Assembly: GCA_945865885.1 (NCBI GenBank)
Contig: CAMBEZ010000013.1
Coordinates: 1-48,078, forward strand
DNA: 48,078 nt
Direction: 5' to 3'
Origin: Owenweeksia hongkongensis DSM 17368
GTDB taxonomy: Bacteria; Bacteroidota; Bacteroidia; Flavobacteriales; Schleiferiaceae
Within the stretch, counting starts at the first letter, position 1. Every line of letters starts with the position of its first letter. Both the position numbers and the translations under genes were made by a program. The notes under the pieces were generated by a model. That model was given only the letters and a program-made list of their open reading frames with translations, was not told the DNA's origin and searched no databases. Positions 17,604 through 30,062 of this stretch are shown in pieces.

Positions 17604-19069
17604 AAAGACAGAGTATTTGGAACGCCGTGGGCGGCTACCTGGGGGTGGTGGTGGGAGCCGTCAACGCCTTGGTTTTGTTGCCCTGGACCTTTGCGGCAGA
17701 TCCCGATGGGTTTGGTTTTGCCCGATGGATTTTGTCTGCCGCACTTTTGGTGGGTGCCTTCGCCCATTTGGGGTATCCACACGCCTTGGTGACTTTTGCT
17801 CCGCGGGTAGCGCCGGAGCGCAAAGCAGATCTTTTTGGGGCCGGTTTGGCCTCCGCAGCGTTAGTGCTATTGGCGTTGGGGGCTCTGGGGCTTTGGAAAG
17901 GGGACGACTGGGTGTCCGCAGCCGTAAACAATCCGCGTTTTGGTTGGGGCTGGGCGCCTTTGTGGGCCTTGGTGGCTTCCTACGTGTTCTTTGAGTTGGT
18001 AGCGAGCCAAGCCCAATCCGCCTACCGCGTGGTGGCCCCGCAGTGGATCAAGGACGTGGGCCGTAAAGCCGTTTTGGCCTTGGCGGCGCTGGCGTTGGTG
18101 TTTGGTGGGCTGACCTTTCCTCAATTTTTGTGGTGGGTTACCGCCGGGCACGTGCTGTTGACTGCCGTTCTCGTAGCGTACGCGCGGACGTGGATTCAGG
18201 TGGGGTGGAATTGGTCCAACTTGCCGTGGCGCGGCTTCTTGGCGTATGCGGGATTCATGGTATTGACCGCAGGCGCCCAGATGGTTATGGGTCAATTGGA
18301 CGTGGTTCTCATTGGCAAACGTTTGAACTTGGCCGAAGTGGCCCGGTACAGCATTGCTTTTCAATTGGGCGTGGTGGTCTCCGTTCCGGCCAAGGCCATG
18401 GGGTACTCCCTTCGGCCCCTAATTGCGGAGGCATGGTCCCGTTCGGACACACAGCGGCTTTTGGAATTGGTTCGACGCGGCGGCGTGCATCAATTTTACG
18501 CAACCGCCTTCTTGGTTTTTGGCTTGTGGTCTATTCTGCCGGCGGTGGAACTGTACTTGCCGGCGTCCTACCGCGGCGTCTCTGATTTGGCACTCTGGGT
18601 GGCGACGGCGCAGTTGATCCATGTAGCCACGGGGGTTTCCGGTTTGGTGTTGCTGGCCAGTCCGCTGTATCGATGGGATTTTTGGGCCAATGCGTTGCTC
18701 ATTGGCCTGCTGTTTTCGTTGGGTTGGTGGGCACTTCCGCGCTACGGTACCATCGCCATGGGCTGGGCTTTGGTGGCCTCTGCGGTGGCGTACAATTTAT
18801 TCAAAGCATTACTCGTTCAAAAACTGCTGCAGGCCTGGCCGTCCGGGGTGAAGCTGTTGTGGGCGATACTTTATTTTGTTTTGGCCGCGGGGGTTCATTG
18901 GACGGCACAGTGGTTACCGCTTGGGACGGTGGGTGCAGCTCTGACGGAAGCGGGCCTCCAAGGAATCCTCTTTTTGGCGTGGATCCTTCAATCGCCTGAG
19001 TTGCCCGATTTTAAGAATATATTGAACGGTTGGACGCGTCGACTCCTCCCCAATCAGCCCAAACTTTGA
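17591..19069 (+). CDS. Wzx/MATE-like lipid-linked oligosaccharide flippase
   Basis: A 492-residue polytopic protein with about 12-14 membrane helices and few charged residues, resembling polysaccharide-biosynthesis flippases (RfbX/Wzx, MATE-like superfamily). Features include the short basic N-terminus followed by SIWNAVGGYLGVVVGAVNAL and the seventh-helix region GQLDVVLIGKRLNLAEVARY, which matches the conserved flippase half-repeat. No ATG is available near the domain start. A GTG at 17591 overlaps the sulfotransferase stop by 13 bp and is preferred to a TTG at 17582. It would flip undecaprenyl- or similar lipid-linked glycan to the periplasm. The next glycosyltransferase begins within its stop codon. 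Confidence 0.82.
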   Translation: MGIVKRQSIWNAVGGYLGVVVGAVNALVLLPWTFAADPDGFGFARWILSAALLVGAFAHLGYPHALVTFAPRVAPERKADLFGAGLASAALVLLALGALGLWKGDDWVSAAVNNPRFGWGWAPLWALVASYVFFELVASQAQSAYRVVAPQWIKDVGRKAVLALAALALVFGGLTFPQFLWWVTAGHVLLTAVLVAYARTWIQVGWNWSNLPWRGFLAYAGFMVLTAGAQMVMGQLDVVLIGKRLNLAEVARYSIAFQLGVVVSVPAKAMGYSLRPLIAEAWSRSDTQRLLELVRRGGVHQFYATAFLVFGLWSILPAVELYLPASYRGVSDLALWVATAQLIHVATGVSGLVLLASPLYRWDFWANALLIGLLFSLGWWALPRYGTIAMGWALVASAVAYNLFKALLVQKLLQAWPSGVKLLWAILYFVLAAGVHWTAQWLPLGTVGAALTEAGLQGILFLAWILQSPELPDFKNILNGWTRRLLPNQPKL

Positions 19070-20229
19070 GCCGAGTTCCGCGCATTTTGTGGCTCACGCC
19101 TTGGTATCCGGACGCGGCTCATCCGTACCGAGCGGCCTACATCCGGGCCCAGTTTCGTGCTGCGGCCGGCCAAGTGGAGGCTCAGTTGCTCTTTGTCGAT
19201 GTAGAACAAGGATCGCATTGGTGGCAATCCAAATGGATAACCACAGAACCCAACGTTTTTACGTGGGAGGTCCGCAGCTTTTTTTGGAAGTTTTTGCGCC
19301 ACGCCCCGGGTTTCTTGGCCTTACTGGCCGCCCGCCAAGCATTCCGCAAGCTGCCGGGCCTGAACCGGCCGGATTTGGTTCACGGGAACATTGGTTTCCC
19401 CGGGGGAGTGCTGGCCCTGGTTCTAGCGCGCCGATGGGGCGTGCCGTACGTGGTTACCGAACACTGGTCCAAAGCGCAAAGCTGGTTGGACCATCCACTC
19501 TTTGGGGCGCGACTGCGCCGGGCGTACGACGGTGCCCAACGCGTTTTGGCCGTGTCCGAACATTTGGCGAATGATTTGCGTGCGCAAGGCATCAAGAAGG
19601 TGGTGGTGGTGACCAACGTGGTGGATTTTGCGCCGTACGCCCACCGCGCATTGGGTGCGGAAGAAGCGGCAGCCTCCAACGACCCAACGGTTTGGCACTG
19701 GCTGTCCGTGGCCAGTTTGATCCCCGGCAACGCCGCCATCAAACGCGTGGAGTGGATTTTGGACGCTCTCGCCTGGTACCGTTCCCATCGGCCGGAAGTG
19801 GCGATTTTTTGGACCCATGTGGGCGATGGAGCACGACGGCCTGCACTGGAAAAGTTGGCTCGCGAACGAGGGCTGGAGTCTTGTGTGCGCTGGACCGGTG
19901 CGCTATCGCCCCAAGAAATTGGAAATTTGATGCGCACGTCCGATCTCTTTTTGCATCCCACCACCCAAGAAACCTTCGGGTTGGTGGTTCGGGAAGCCTT
20001 GGCCACCGGACTTCCGGTAGTCAGTACGGCAATCCCAGCGAACTTGCCCTGGTGGAAACCGGAATTTGGGGTGCTCACGGCCTTGGATTCGGAGTCCTTT
20101 TTGGCCGGAATTCAATCATTTGAGGTTAATCGGGCCACGGTTCCGGTGGAATCCATTGAAAGAAGTTCATTTTCTCCCGTGTCCATTGGGGAACGTTTGG
20201 CGGAAATTTACAGGGAAGTTCTGGAATAA
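19066..20229 (+). CDS. GT4-family glycosyltransferase
   Basis: A GT-B fold glycosyltransferase of about 387 residues. The N-terminal domain opens with RILWLTPWYPDAAHPYRAAY, and HGNIGFPGG and VVTEHW follow. The donor domain carries HPTTQETFGLVVREALATGLP, a near-classical GT4 E-x7-E region. The start is uncertain. A TTG at 19066 overlaps the flippase TGA as TTGA and puts the domain six residues in. Another TTG at 19030 would add 12 residues and a 40-bp overlap. No ATG is available. It ends the plus arm of the glycan region, just before a strong hairpin. Sugar specificity is unknown. Confidence 0.88.
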   Translation: MSRVPRILWLTPWYPDAAHPYRAAYIRAQFRAAAGQVEAQLLFVDVEQGSHWWQSKWITTEPNVFTWEVRSFFWKFLRHAPGFLALLAARQAFRKLPGLNRPDLVHGNIGFPGGVLALVLARRWGVPYVVTEHWSKAQSWLDHPLFGARLRRAYDGAQRVLAVSEHLANDLRAQGIKKVVVVTNVVDFAPYAHRALGAEEAAASNDPTVWHWLSVASLIPGNAAIKRVEWILDALAWYRSHRPEVAIFWTHVGDGARRPALEKLARERGLESCVRWTGALSPQEIGNLMRTSDLFLHPTTQETFGLVVREALATGLPVVSTAIPANLPWWKPEFGVLTALDSESFLAGIQSFEVNRATVPVESIERSSFSPVSIGERLAEIYREVLE

Positions 20230-20270
20230 AAAATCCCCGAACCACCCGCCGGTTGGCGGGTGGTTCGGGG
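20228..20270 (-). terminator. Strong convergent terminator between the GT4 gene and the DUF2147 gene
   Basis: A perfect 16-bp stem (20235-20250 with 20255-20270) with a GGTT loop. On the minus strand it is followed by ATTTTTT, ending the DUF2147 transcript. On the plus strand there is no T run, though the hairpin may still slow polymerase. Confidence 0.85.
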
Positions 20271-20299
20271 AGTGGCATCGCGCGGTACGGAAGTAAATT

Positions 20300-20743
20300 C
20301 TACTTCGCGCGCGTCCACACCGTACTGCGTCCCAAAAAGGTCATGCCCAAAACATAGCCTTTGAAGAACAAGGAGCCGTCCGGCTGCAATTTGCAATAGC
20401 AGGAATAGGTCTTACCGGATTTGGTGTCGTAAATCTGACCGCCTTCCCATTCTTTGTCGTTGGCATCCCACTTCAAAGACGTCAAAACAACCAATCCATT
20501 GACTTGGCGGCTCCGCAATTTCTCGTCTGGGTTTTTGCGATCGCGTTTTGGCTTAGAACCGTCGTCGTTGAAATCGTTTTTCACCCAAACAATTTTACCG
20601 TAGTATTTTCCGTCGGCCTTCTTGTAGACTTCTACTTTGCCGTCTTTTTCTTCGTTGAACCAAACGCCAACCAAGTCGTCTGCTTTTTGTGCAAAAGTGG
20701 GGAGGGTGATCAGCAATGCAAGGAGAAATGCAAATTTTTTCAT
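20300..20743 (-). CDS. DUF2147 family secreted protein
   Basis: A 147-residue protein with a clear signal peptide (MKKFAFLLALLITLPTFAQ, cleavage after about residue 18-19). The body is the small beta-rich DUF2147 domain: DDLVGVWFNEEKDGKVEVYKK, YYGKIVWV, and the final GMTFLGRSTVWTR. The family is widespread in Bacteroidota and Proteobacteria, is probably periplasmic or outer-membrane-facing, and has no agreed biochemical role. It lies 48 bp downstream of the YihY gene on the same strand, with a promoter-like TATCTTCG in the gap, and is closed by the 20228-20270 hairpin. Confidence 0.88.
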   Translation of the reverse strand: MKKFAFLLALLITLPTFAQKADDLVGVWFNEEKDGKVEVYKKADGKYYGKIVWVKNDFNDDGSKPKRDRKNPDEKLRSRQVNGLVVLTSLKWDANDKEWEGGQIYDTKSGKTYSCYCKLQPDGSLFFKGYVLGMTFLGRSTVWTRAK

Positions 20744-20774
20744 GATTTTTTCAAATTGGATTAACGTTCGTCGA

Positions 20775-20782
20775 CGAAGATA
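20775..20782 (-). promoter_or_regulatory. Variant -7 box TATCTTCG for the DUF2147 gene
   Basis: One mismatch from TAnnTTTG on the minus strand, 31 nt before the ATG at 20743. It has the same TTCG ending as the box before the DivIC-like gene. Confidence 0.4.
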
Positions 20783-20791
20783 TAAAATCCT

Positions 20792-21712
20792 TTACAGAAC
20801 CGAATTGTGGCTCGGATTTCCTTTTTGGCTTCGTTGAGCTTGAGCCACACTCGCATTCAATTCGTAACCCACAATCAGCCCAATGGCATTGATGTAAATC
20901 CACAGCTGGAGGATCAACAACGTACCAATGGAGCCGTAGAGTTGATTGTACCGAGCAAAATGTGCCACGTAAAAACCAAAGGCGACGGACGAAGCCACCA
21001 CCAAAACCGTGGCTAAAATGGCGCCCGGACTGATCAACCGCCAGGGCGCTTTGGAGGCAGGGCCGTATTTAAAGACCAAGGAAACGGACAACAAAATCAG
21101 GACAATAAGGATAGCGTACCGCCACGCTACAAGCAGTTTCCATTCGGTGCCCAATTGGATTCGCTCCTGCATCCATGCGGAAAGCAGACCTTCAGACGCT
21201 ACCAAGAAAGCAATTCCTGCGATCAACAAAATGGAGAGAGCAGCGGTCAAAACCAATGCGGCCAAGTACTGCGACCAAAAATTGCGGTGCCCAATGTTGT
21301 AAACACTTTGGGTAAAGTTGGCAATCAGGGCCAAGGTGCCGTTGGTGGCGAAAATCAAAGCGGCGAAAACGGTGAGGCCCAAAAGGTCTCCGCGTTGAAC
21401 CGTGAGGATGTCGTTGATGGTGGACTGTGTAGCTTCAAAACTAGTGGGCGGCAGCACGTCCTGGAGCAACGCAAAGAGCTCCTCTTGAAAACCTTCTATG
21501 GGAATGAAAGGTATCAACGTAAAAACGAAGATTACACCAGGAAACAGAGCCATAAAGAAAGAGAACGCAACCGAAGCCGCACGGCTGGTTACGGCTCCCT
21601 CGGACAATGCACGGTAAAAAAAGGTACCCAAATCCCACAAACTTAAGTTGTCCAGAAAGGGGGGTCTGATTTTTTGGAGCCACACCCGCAGAATGCCAAA
21701 AAAACCACTCAT
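20792..21712 (-). CDS. YihY/BrkB-family inner membrane protein
   Basis: A 306-residue protein with about six membrane helices. Characteristic YihY features are SRAASVAFSFFMALFPGVIF in the first helix, the central helix pair around AALIFATNGTLALIANF, and the last-helix region YGSIGTLLILQLWIYINAIG. Members were once called ribonuclease BN by mistake; they are now regarded as membrane proteins of uncertain transport function. The ATG at 21712 overlaps the nadC stop as ATGA, so expression is coupled to nadC. The in-frame upstream extension is shadow sequence of nadC and was rejected. Confidence 0.87.
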   Translation of the reverse strand: MSGFFGILRVWLQKIRPPFLDNLSLWDLGTFFYRALSEGAVTSRAASVAFSFFMALFPGVIFVFTLIPFIPIEGFQEELFALLQDVLPPTSFEATQSTINDILTVQRGDLLGLTVFAALIFATNGTLALIANFTQSVYNIGHRNFWSQYLAALVLTAALSILLIAGIAFLVASEGLLSAWMQERIQLGTEWKLLVAWRYAILIVLILLSVSLVFKYGPASKAPWRLISPGAILATVLVVASSVAFGFYVAHFARYNQLYGSIGTLLILQLWIYINAIGLIVGYELNASVAQAQRSQKGNPSHNSVL

Positions 21713-22617
21713 TCCAACTGTGCTTTGAAGTGCAAATCCAGGTTCTTTACGCTGTGCGTGAGTGCGCCCAAGGAAATGAAATTGACGCCACTTTCCGCAT
21801 AGGCACGGAGCGTTTGTTCCGTAATTCCGCCGGAAGCTTCGGTTTCGATTTTCCCGGCAATGCGATTTACCGCAACCCGGCACTGTTCTGGGGTAAAATT
21901 GTCCAGCATCAACACGTCGATGCCCGGAGTGTCCAAGGCAATTTCCACGTCCTCCAGCGTTCGTGCTTCTACCTCAATGCGCAAAGATTGGCCGTGCTTT
22001 TTCAGGTACGCCTGAACGCGCTCCACGGCTTGAGGAATGCCGCCGCAAAAGTCGATGTGGTTGTCTTTGAGCATCACCATATCGTACAAACCCTGTCGGT
22101 GGTTGCAGGCGCCTCCGGTACGAACGGCATATTTTTCCAAGTCGCGCCAACCGGGTGTGGTCTTTCGGGTGTCCAAAAGCCGAACGCCGGTATCCGCAAC
22201 CAATTGGCTCCAACGGTGTGCTGAAGTGGCAATGCCGCTCAGGCGTTGCACAAAATTGAGCAAAGTGCGCTCCGCTGTCAAAAGGGAAATCAAAGGGCCT
22301 TCCGCCCAACCCACTGCGGTTCCGGTTTCCAGGACGCATCCGTCTGCGCTACGGCCTTCCCAAATCAATTCCGGATCCACGGCGTGTAGAACCAAGGGAA
22401 CCAAATCCACCCCGGCCAAAATGCCCGACTCTTTGGCACGCAATACAGCTCTGCCGCGTTCGGCTGGGCCAAAACAGGCCAGGGCCGAGTGGTCTCCAGG
22501 GAAATCCGTCCGTCCGGTCCCCAAATCTTCGGCCAATGCCGCCCGAATGAGGGCGTCTACGTCTTCCGTGCGGGATCCGCAAACGAGCTCTAAAGGGGAG
22601 AAATGATTGGCATCCAT
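21709..22617 (-). CDS. nadC: Nicotinate-nucleotide pyrophosphorylase (carboxylating), QPRTase
   Basis: A 302-residue enzyme that turns quinolinate and PRPP into nicotinate mononucleotide, CO2 and diphosphate in de novo NAD synthesis. Recognisable blocks include EDLGTGRTDFPGD near the N-terminus, RKTTPGWRDLEKYAVRTGG with active-site arginines and lysine, NHRQGLYDMVMLKDNH, EVEARTLEDV, LMLDNF and EASGGIT. The length matches the family. It is transcribed divergently from rlmH across a 38-bp gap, and its TACCTTGC promoter-like box overlaps the rlmH box. The YihY gene follows with a 4-bp overlap. Confidence 0.96.
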   Translation of the reverse strand: MDANHFSPLELVCGSRTEDVDALIRAALAEDLGTGRTDFPGDHSALACFGPAERGRAVLRAKESGILAGVDLVPLVLHAVDPELIWEGRSADGCVLETGTAVGWAEGPLISLLTAERTLLNFVQRLSGIATSAHRWSQLVADTGVRLLDTRKTTPGWRDLEKYAVRTGGACNHRQGLYDMVMLKDNHIDFCGGIPQAVERVQAYLKKHGQSLRIEVEARTLEDVEIALDTPGIDVLMLDNFTPEQCRVAVNRIAGKIETEASGGITEQTLRAYAESGVNFISLGALTHSVKNLDLHFKAQLE

Positions 22618-22636
22618 GGGGTGTGAACTACCTTTG
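22607..22636 (+). promoter_or_regulatory. Promoter of rlmH (TTG -33 element, TACCTTTG -7 box)
   Basis: TTG at 22607-22609, a 19-bp spacer, then TACCTTTG at 22629-22636: the full Bacteroidota promoter layout. The -33 element lies inside the first codons of the divergent nadC gene. The GTG start of rlmH is 19 nt downstream. Confidence 0.72.
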
Positions 22637-22643
22637 CAAGGTA
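22636..22643 (-). promoter_or_regulatory. Candidate -7 box TACCTTGC for nadC, overlapping the rlmH box
   Basis: On the minus strand TACCTTGC lies 18 nt before the nadC ATG. It forms the other arm of an inverted repeat TACCTT-TGC-AAGGTA (22629-22643) with the rlmH box. Confidence 0.35.
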
Positions 22644-22655
22644 CAAAACAGCACC

Positions 22656-23081
22656 GTGCAAACCGTATTACTCACCGTTGGAGCCACCCAGGAAGGATAC
22701 CTCAAAGAGGGGATTTTGCTGTACGCCAAACGGTTGCAGCGCTACACGGAATTCAGCCATGCGGTGGTTTCCACGGCGGATCGCCTCACCAGCGCCTTAA
22801 AACCAGGAGATTATCTGGTTTTGTTAGACGAATTCGGGGTGCTGTTGCCGTCCACTGGGTTTGCCCAGCAGATGCAAAAGTGGATGAACAGCGGTCCCAA
22901 ACGCTTGGTTTTTGCGGTGGGCGATGCGTACGGATTTCCAGAGGATTTTAGGGCCCGGTCTTCGTTTCAGTTGGCCTTGGGACCCATGACCCTGACCCAC
23001 GACATGGTGCGTTTGGTCTTTGTGGAGCAGTTGTACCGCGCCCACACCATTCTGCGGAACGAACCCTACCACCACGCCTAA
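22656..23081 (+). CDS. rlmH: 23S rRNA (pseudouridine-1915-N3)-methyltransferase
   Basis: A 141-residue SPOUT-class methyltransferase that acts on pseudouridine 1915 in helix 69 of 23S rRNA on assembled ribosomes. The GTG start gives MQTVLLTVGATQEGYL; an upstream GTG at 22623 would fall inside the promoter. The SPOUT knot region reads FAVGDAYGF, where most family members have IGGxxG, so one conserved glycine appears as Asp. The C-terminal signature MTLTHDMVRLVFVEQLYRA and the ending ILRNEPYHH are diagnostic. It is divergent from nadC, and holA begins 19 bp downstream with its own promoter. Confidence 0.95.
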   Translation: MQTVLLTVGATQEGYLKEGILLYAKRLQRYTEFSHAVVSTADRLTSALKPGDYLVLLDEFGVLLPSTGFAQQMQKWMNSGPKRLVFAVGDAYGFPEDFRARSSFQLALGPMTLTHDMVRLVFVEQLYRAHTILRNEPYHHA

Positions 23082-23086
23082 ACCCC

Positions 23087-23094
23087 TATCTTTG
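23087..23094 (+). promoter_or_regulatory. -7 box TATCTTTG for holA
   Basis: A perfect TAnnTTTG match ending 6 nt before the GTG at 23101, which predicts a leaderless holA mRNA. No -33 TTG is seen at the usual distance. Confidence 0.6.
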
Positions 23095-23100
23095 GCGCCT

Positions 23101-24107
23101 GTGGCACACACCTACGCATCTTTATTGGAGGGTTTTTCCCGACGGGAGTTTCCTCCGGTAGTGGTTGCGGCCGGTGCCGAAACGTACTTCATCGATGCCT
23201 TGTGCGATCGGTTGGAGGCAACGGCGTTGACGGAGGAAGAGAAGTCCTTCAATGCTAGTATTTTGTACGGTCGGGACGTTTCTGCCGCGGATGTGATTTC
23301 CGAAGCTCGACGGTTCCCCCTCATGGCGGATCGTGTTTTGGTGGTGGTGCGGGAAGCGCAAAACCTGCGCGACTTTGAGGCACTGTCGGCCTATTTCAAG
23401 AACCCCAATCCCAGCACGGTGCTCTTTTTGGCGTTCATGGGCAAAACCCCGGACAAGCGCCGGGAGGGGTACAAAAGCTTGCTGGCCAACCACCACGCCT
23501 ATATTGAAGCGGTCCCCTTAAACGAGGGCCAAGCCAAGGCTTGGATCCGCTCGGAGTCTACCCGACGGGTTTTGAAAATTGAGGATACGGCCATTTCCTT
23601 GCTCTACGAATCCGTAGGCACAGATTTAACCCGACTGGCCCACGAGTTGGACAAACTCGCGGTTGCTTTGGGCGAAGGTGCTATGGTTACGCCCGTGGAG
23701 GTGGAGAAGCACGTGGGAATCTCCAGGGAATTCAACAATTTGGAGTTGATTCGTGCCTTAGTCAACAAAGACCCCAATCGTGCCTACCGAATCGCGGACG
23801 GATTGTCCAAACAGACCAAGAGCACCCCGTTGCCCATGACCTTGGGTTTTTTGTACGCAACCTTTGGAAAGGCACTTGTTTACGGCAGTTTAAGACCCCT
23901 AGGAAGCGCTGCAGCAGGTGCGGCCATGGGCCAAAAAAACCCGTACGCGTTGAAGGATTACGAGGCCATTTGCGCCAAGTATCCCCAAGCCAAACTCGTG
24001 CGGATTGTGCGTTACCTTCGCGAGGCCGATTTGGCCTTCAAGGGCGTGCGAACGGGAGGTGCCACCACCGACGAATTGCTGCGGGAGTTGTTGTTTAAAA
24101 TACTGGT

Positions 24108-24111
<4 letters not shown>
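23101..24111 (+). CDS. holA: DNA polymerase III delta subunit (clamp-loader)
   Basis: A 336-residue AAA+-like clamp-loader subunit that opens the sliding clamp during replication. It shows the family's N-terminal block with VVVAAGAETYFIDALCDRLE, ILYGRDVSAADVISEARRFPLMADRVLVVVREAQN and FNNLELIRALVNKD in the lid. The C-terminal collar domain includes PYALKDYEAICAKYP and LREADLAFKG. It has no functional P-loop, as expected for delta. The start is set at GTG 23101 because a -7 box ends 6 nt before it and upstream in-frame starts lie inside rlmH. The TonB-receptor gene starts at 24108 in an ATGA overlap with its stop. Confidence 0.93.
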
Positions 24112-28104
<3,993 letters not shown>

Positions 28105-28107
28105 TAC

Positions 28108-29871
28108 ATGCTTCTAGATAATCGCGGCGGTACCGACCGCAATCAACTCATTGGTTTCCTGATCATTGGAGCCATCCTCGTCGGTGCCAGCTTTTGGACC
28201 CAATCGTTGAACCCGGCTCCTGAAGAAACCGCCGTTGTTGACGTTGCCGCACCCGCGGATCCGGCCGCATCCCCAGCCGCAACTGCTGTCTTGTCTGTGG
28301 ACACCGGATTTGCACCCACGGAGGTGACCTTGCAAAACGAAAGCGTCACCTTGACGTGGACCACTGCAGGCGCCCAGTTGAAGCGCGCGGAACTGCGCAC
28401 CTACAAAAATTGGCAGAAGAATCCCTTGCTGCTGTTGGACGACAACCACGCCTTGTATTTGGCCGACGGCAAGCAAGTAGAAACCCGCACGTGGCCGTTT
28501 GCGGTAGAAGGCCAAACAGACAGCTCCGTTGTTTTGTCCGGATCCAAGGACGGTAAATCGCTCCGCCTGACCTACATTCTTCCCAAGACTGGTTTCGCGC
28601 TTAAATGGCGTGCGGAAGGAACGGGCTGGGCCAACGGAACCACGCAATGGCGCTGGGAGCAGCAGTCTTTGCGCCACGAGAAAAGCTTGAATACAGAAGC
28701 ACTGGCCACCACGGTCTACGGATGGGACGCTGCGGAAGCAGACGACGTCAGTTTGTCCGACGGCAGTGACGATGACGATTCCTTCACGTCGTTGGCTTGG
28801 TTGGGCTACAAACAACAATTCTTCAGCAACCTGTTGACGCGCGACGGCAACTGGTCTGCTGTGGAGGTAGCTTCCACCACGCCGTTGGAAACGGACACCG
28901 TCCACACCCGGAACTTCGTTTCCAGTTTGACAGAGACGGTGCAGGAGGGGCGTATCAATTCTGCTGGCGCTTGGTACCTGGGTCCCAATAAGTACCACGA
29001 CTTGGAGGCCTTTGACCGCCATTTTGACGTCATCATCCCCTTTGGCTGGGGTATTTTTGGTTGGATTTCGCGCTACGTGGTGGTCCCCATTTTCGATTGG
29101 TTGGACAGCTACGGTCTGAACTACGGTTTGATCATTCTCTTGATGTCTTTGATCATCAAGTTGGCCCTGTCTCCATTGACCTTCTCTTCGTACAAATCCA
29201 TGGCCAAGATGCGCGTCTTGAAGCCGGAAATCGACGAAATCAACGAGAAACACAAGGACGGCGACGCCGCGCAAAAGCAGCAGGCTTTGATGGCGCTGTA
29301 CAACAAGGCAGGAGTCAATCCGTTGGGCGGTTGCATTCCCCAATTGCTGCAGTTTCCCATACTGATCGCCATGTTCCGGTTCTTCCCGGCCTCCATTGAG
29401 TTGCGTCAAGAGTCGTTTTTGTGGGCGGATGATTTGTCCAGTTACGACTCCATCTTCACGCTGCCCTTTACGGTACCGTTCTACGGCGATCACGTTTCGA
29501 TGTTCACCATCTTGATGGCCATCTCTACTTTCTTGTACACCAAGATGAACAACTCCATGACGCCCAACACGGGGAACGACATGATGCGCCAACAGATGAT
29601 GATCATTCAGTACGTCATGCCGTTCATGTTGTTGTTTTTCTTCAACAGTTATTCTGCGGGCTTGAGCTACTACTATTTTGTGGCCAACATGATCACATTT
29701 GGCCAGCAATACAGCATGCGCTTTTTCATCAACGAGTCTGCTATTCGTGCCAAGATTGAAGACAACAAGGCCAAGGGCGGCAAGAAAGGCGGGTTCCAAG
29801 CCAAGTTGCAAAACATGATGGAGGAGCAGCAGAACGCCGGCAACCGCCGCATTCGCCGCAACAACAAGTAA
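28108..29871 (+). CDS. yidC: Membrane protein insertase YidC
   Basis: A 587-residue inner membrane insertase that works alone or with SecYEG to insert and fold membrane proteins. It has an N-terminal anchor helix at about 14-30 (QLIGFLIIGAILVGASFW) and a large periplasmic beta-sandwich domain at about 60-310. The conserved Oxa1 core begins near 330: YGLNYGLIILLMSLIIKLAL, YKSMAKMRVLKPEIDEINEKHK, and GVNPLGGCIPQLLQFPI. The basic C-terminal tail (RRIRRNNK) can contact the ribosome. It is the second gene of the pyrG transcript and is followed by a strong terminator. Confidence 0.97.
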   Translation: MLLDNRGGTDRNQLIGFLIIGAILVGASFWTQSLNPAPEETAVVDVAAPADPAASPAATAVLSVDTGFAPTEVTLQNESVTLTWTTAGAQLKRAELRTYKNWQKNPLLLLDDNHALYLADGKQVETRTWPFAVEGQTDSSVVLSGSKDGKSLRLTYILPKTGFALKWRAEGTGWANGTTQWRWEQQSLRHEKSLNTEALATTVYGWDAAEADDVSLSDGSDDDDSFTSLAWLGYKQQFFSNLLTRDGNWSAVEVASTTPLETDTVHTRNFVSSLTETVQEGRINSAGAWYLGPNKYHDLEAFDRHFDVIIPFGWGIFGWISRYVVVPIFDWLDSYGLNYGLIILLMSLIIKLALSPLTFSSYKSMAKMRVLKPEIDEINEKHKDGDAAQKQQALMALYNKAGVNPLGGCIPQLLQFPILIAMFRFFPASIELRQESFLWADDLSSYDSIFTLPFTVPFYGDHVSMFTILMAISTFLYTKMNNSMTPNTGNDMMRQQMMIIQYVMPFMLLFFFNSYSAGLSYYYFVANMITFGQQYSMRFFINESAIRAKIEDNKAKGGKKGGFQAKLQNMMEEQQNAGNRRIRRNNK

Positions 29872-29901
29872 AACGATGCGCGCCGAGCGCGCGAACTGTT
29901 T

Positions 29902-29930
29902 AAAAACGCCCGGCTTTGCCGGGCGTTTTT
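29902..29930 (+). terminator. Rho-independent terminator after yidC
   Basis: A 13-bp perfect stem (29902-29914 with 29918-29930) with a TTT loop; the core ACGCCCGGC/GCCGGGCGT ends in five T residues. The rest of the 29872-30062 gap holds only the candidate promoter at 30016. Confidence 0.9.
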
Positions 29931-30015
29931 GTTGGTGCCCCGCCGCGGGCTGCGCCCACTTTTAAAGGATTTTCACGCCGGACAAGGTGCCAACACCCTC
30001 CGATACCCGGTTTTA

Positions 30016-30023
30016 TACGTTTG
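30016..30023 (+). promoter_or_regulatory. -7 box TACGTTTG for the exo/endonuclease-phosphatase family gene
   Basis: A perfect TAnnTTTG match 39 nt before the ATG at 30063. No clear -33 TTG. Confidence 0.5.
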
Positions 30024-30062
30024 AAACCGACTGTCGGCGCTGGCCATCCTTTTCTTTACCCC

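Noticed and set aside
28114-29811. A 565-codon open frame on the minus strand opposite yidC
   Set aside because: It covers yidC almost exactly, shows no fold or motif, and yidC is certain. Antisense shadow.
29876-29896. Small GC-rich inverted repeat just after the yidC stop
   Set aside because: The stem is about 5 bp with no T run. The strong hairpin at 29902-29930 is the terminator.
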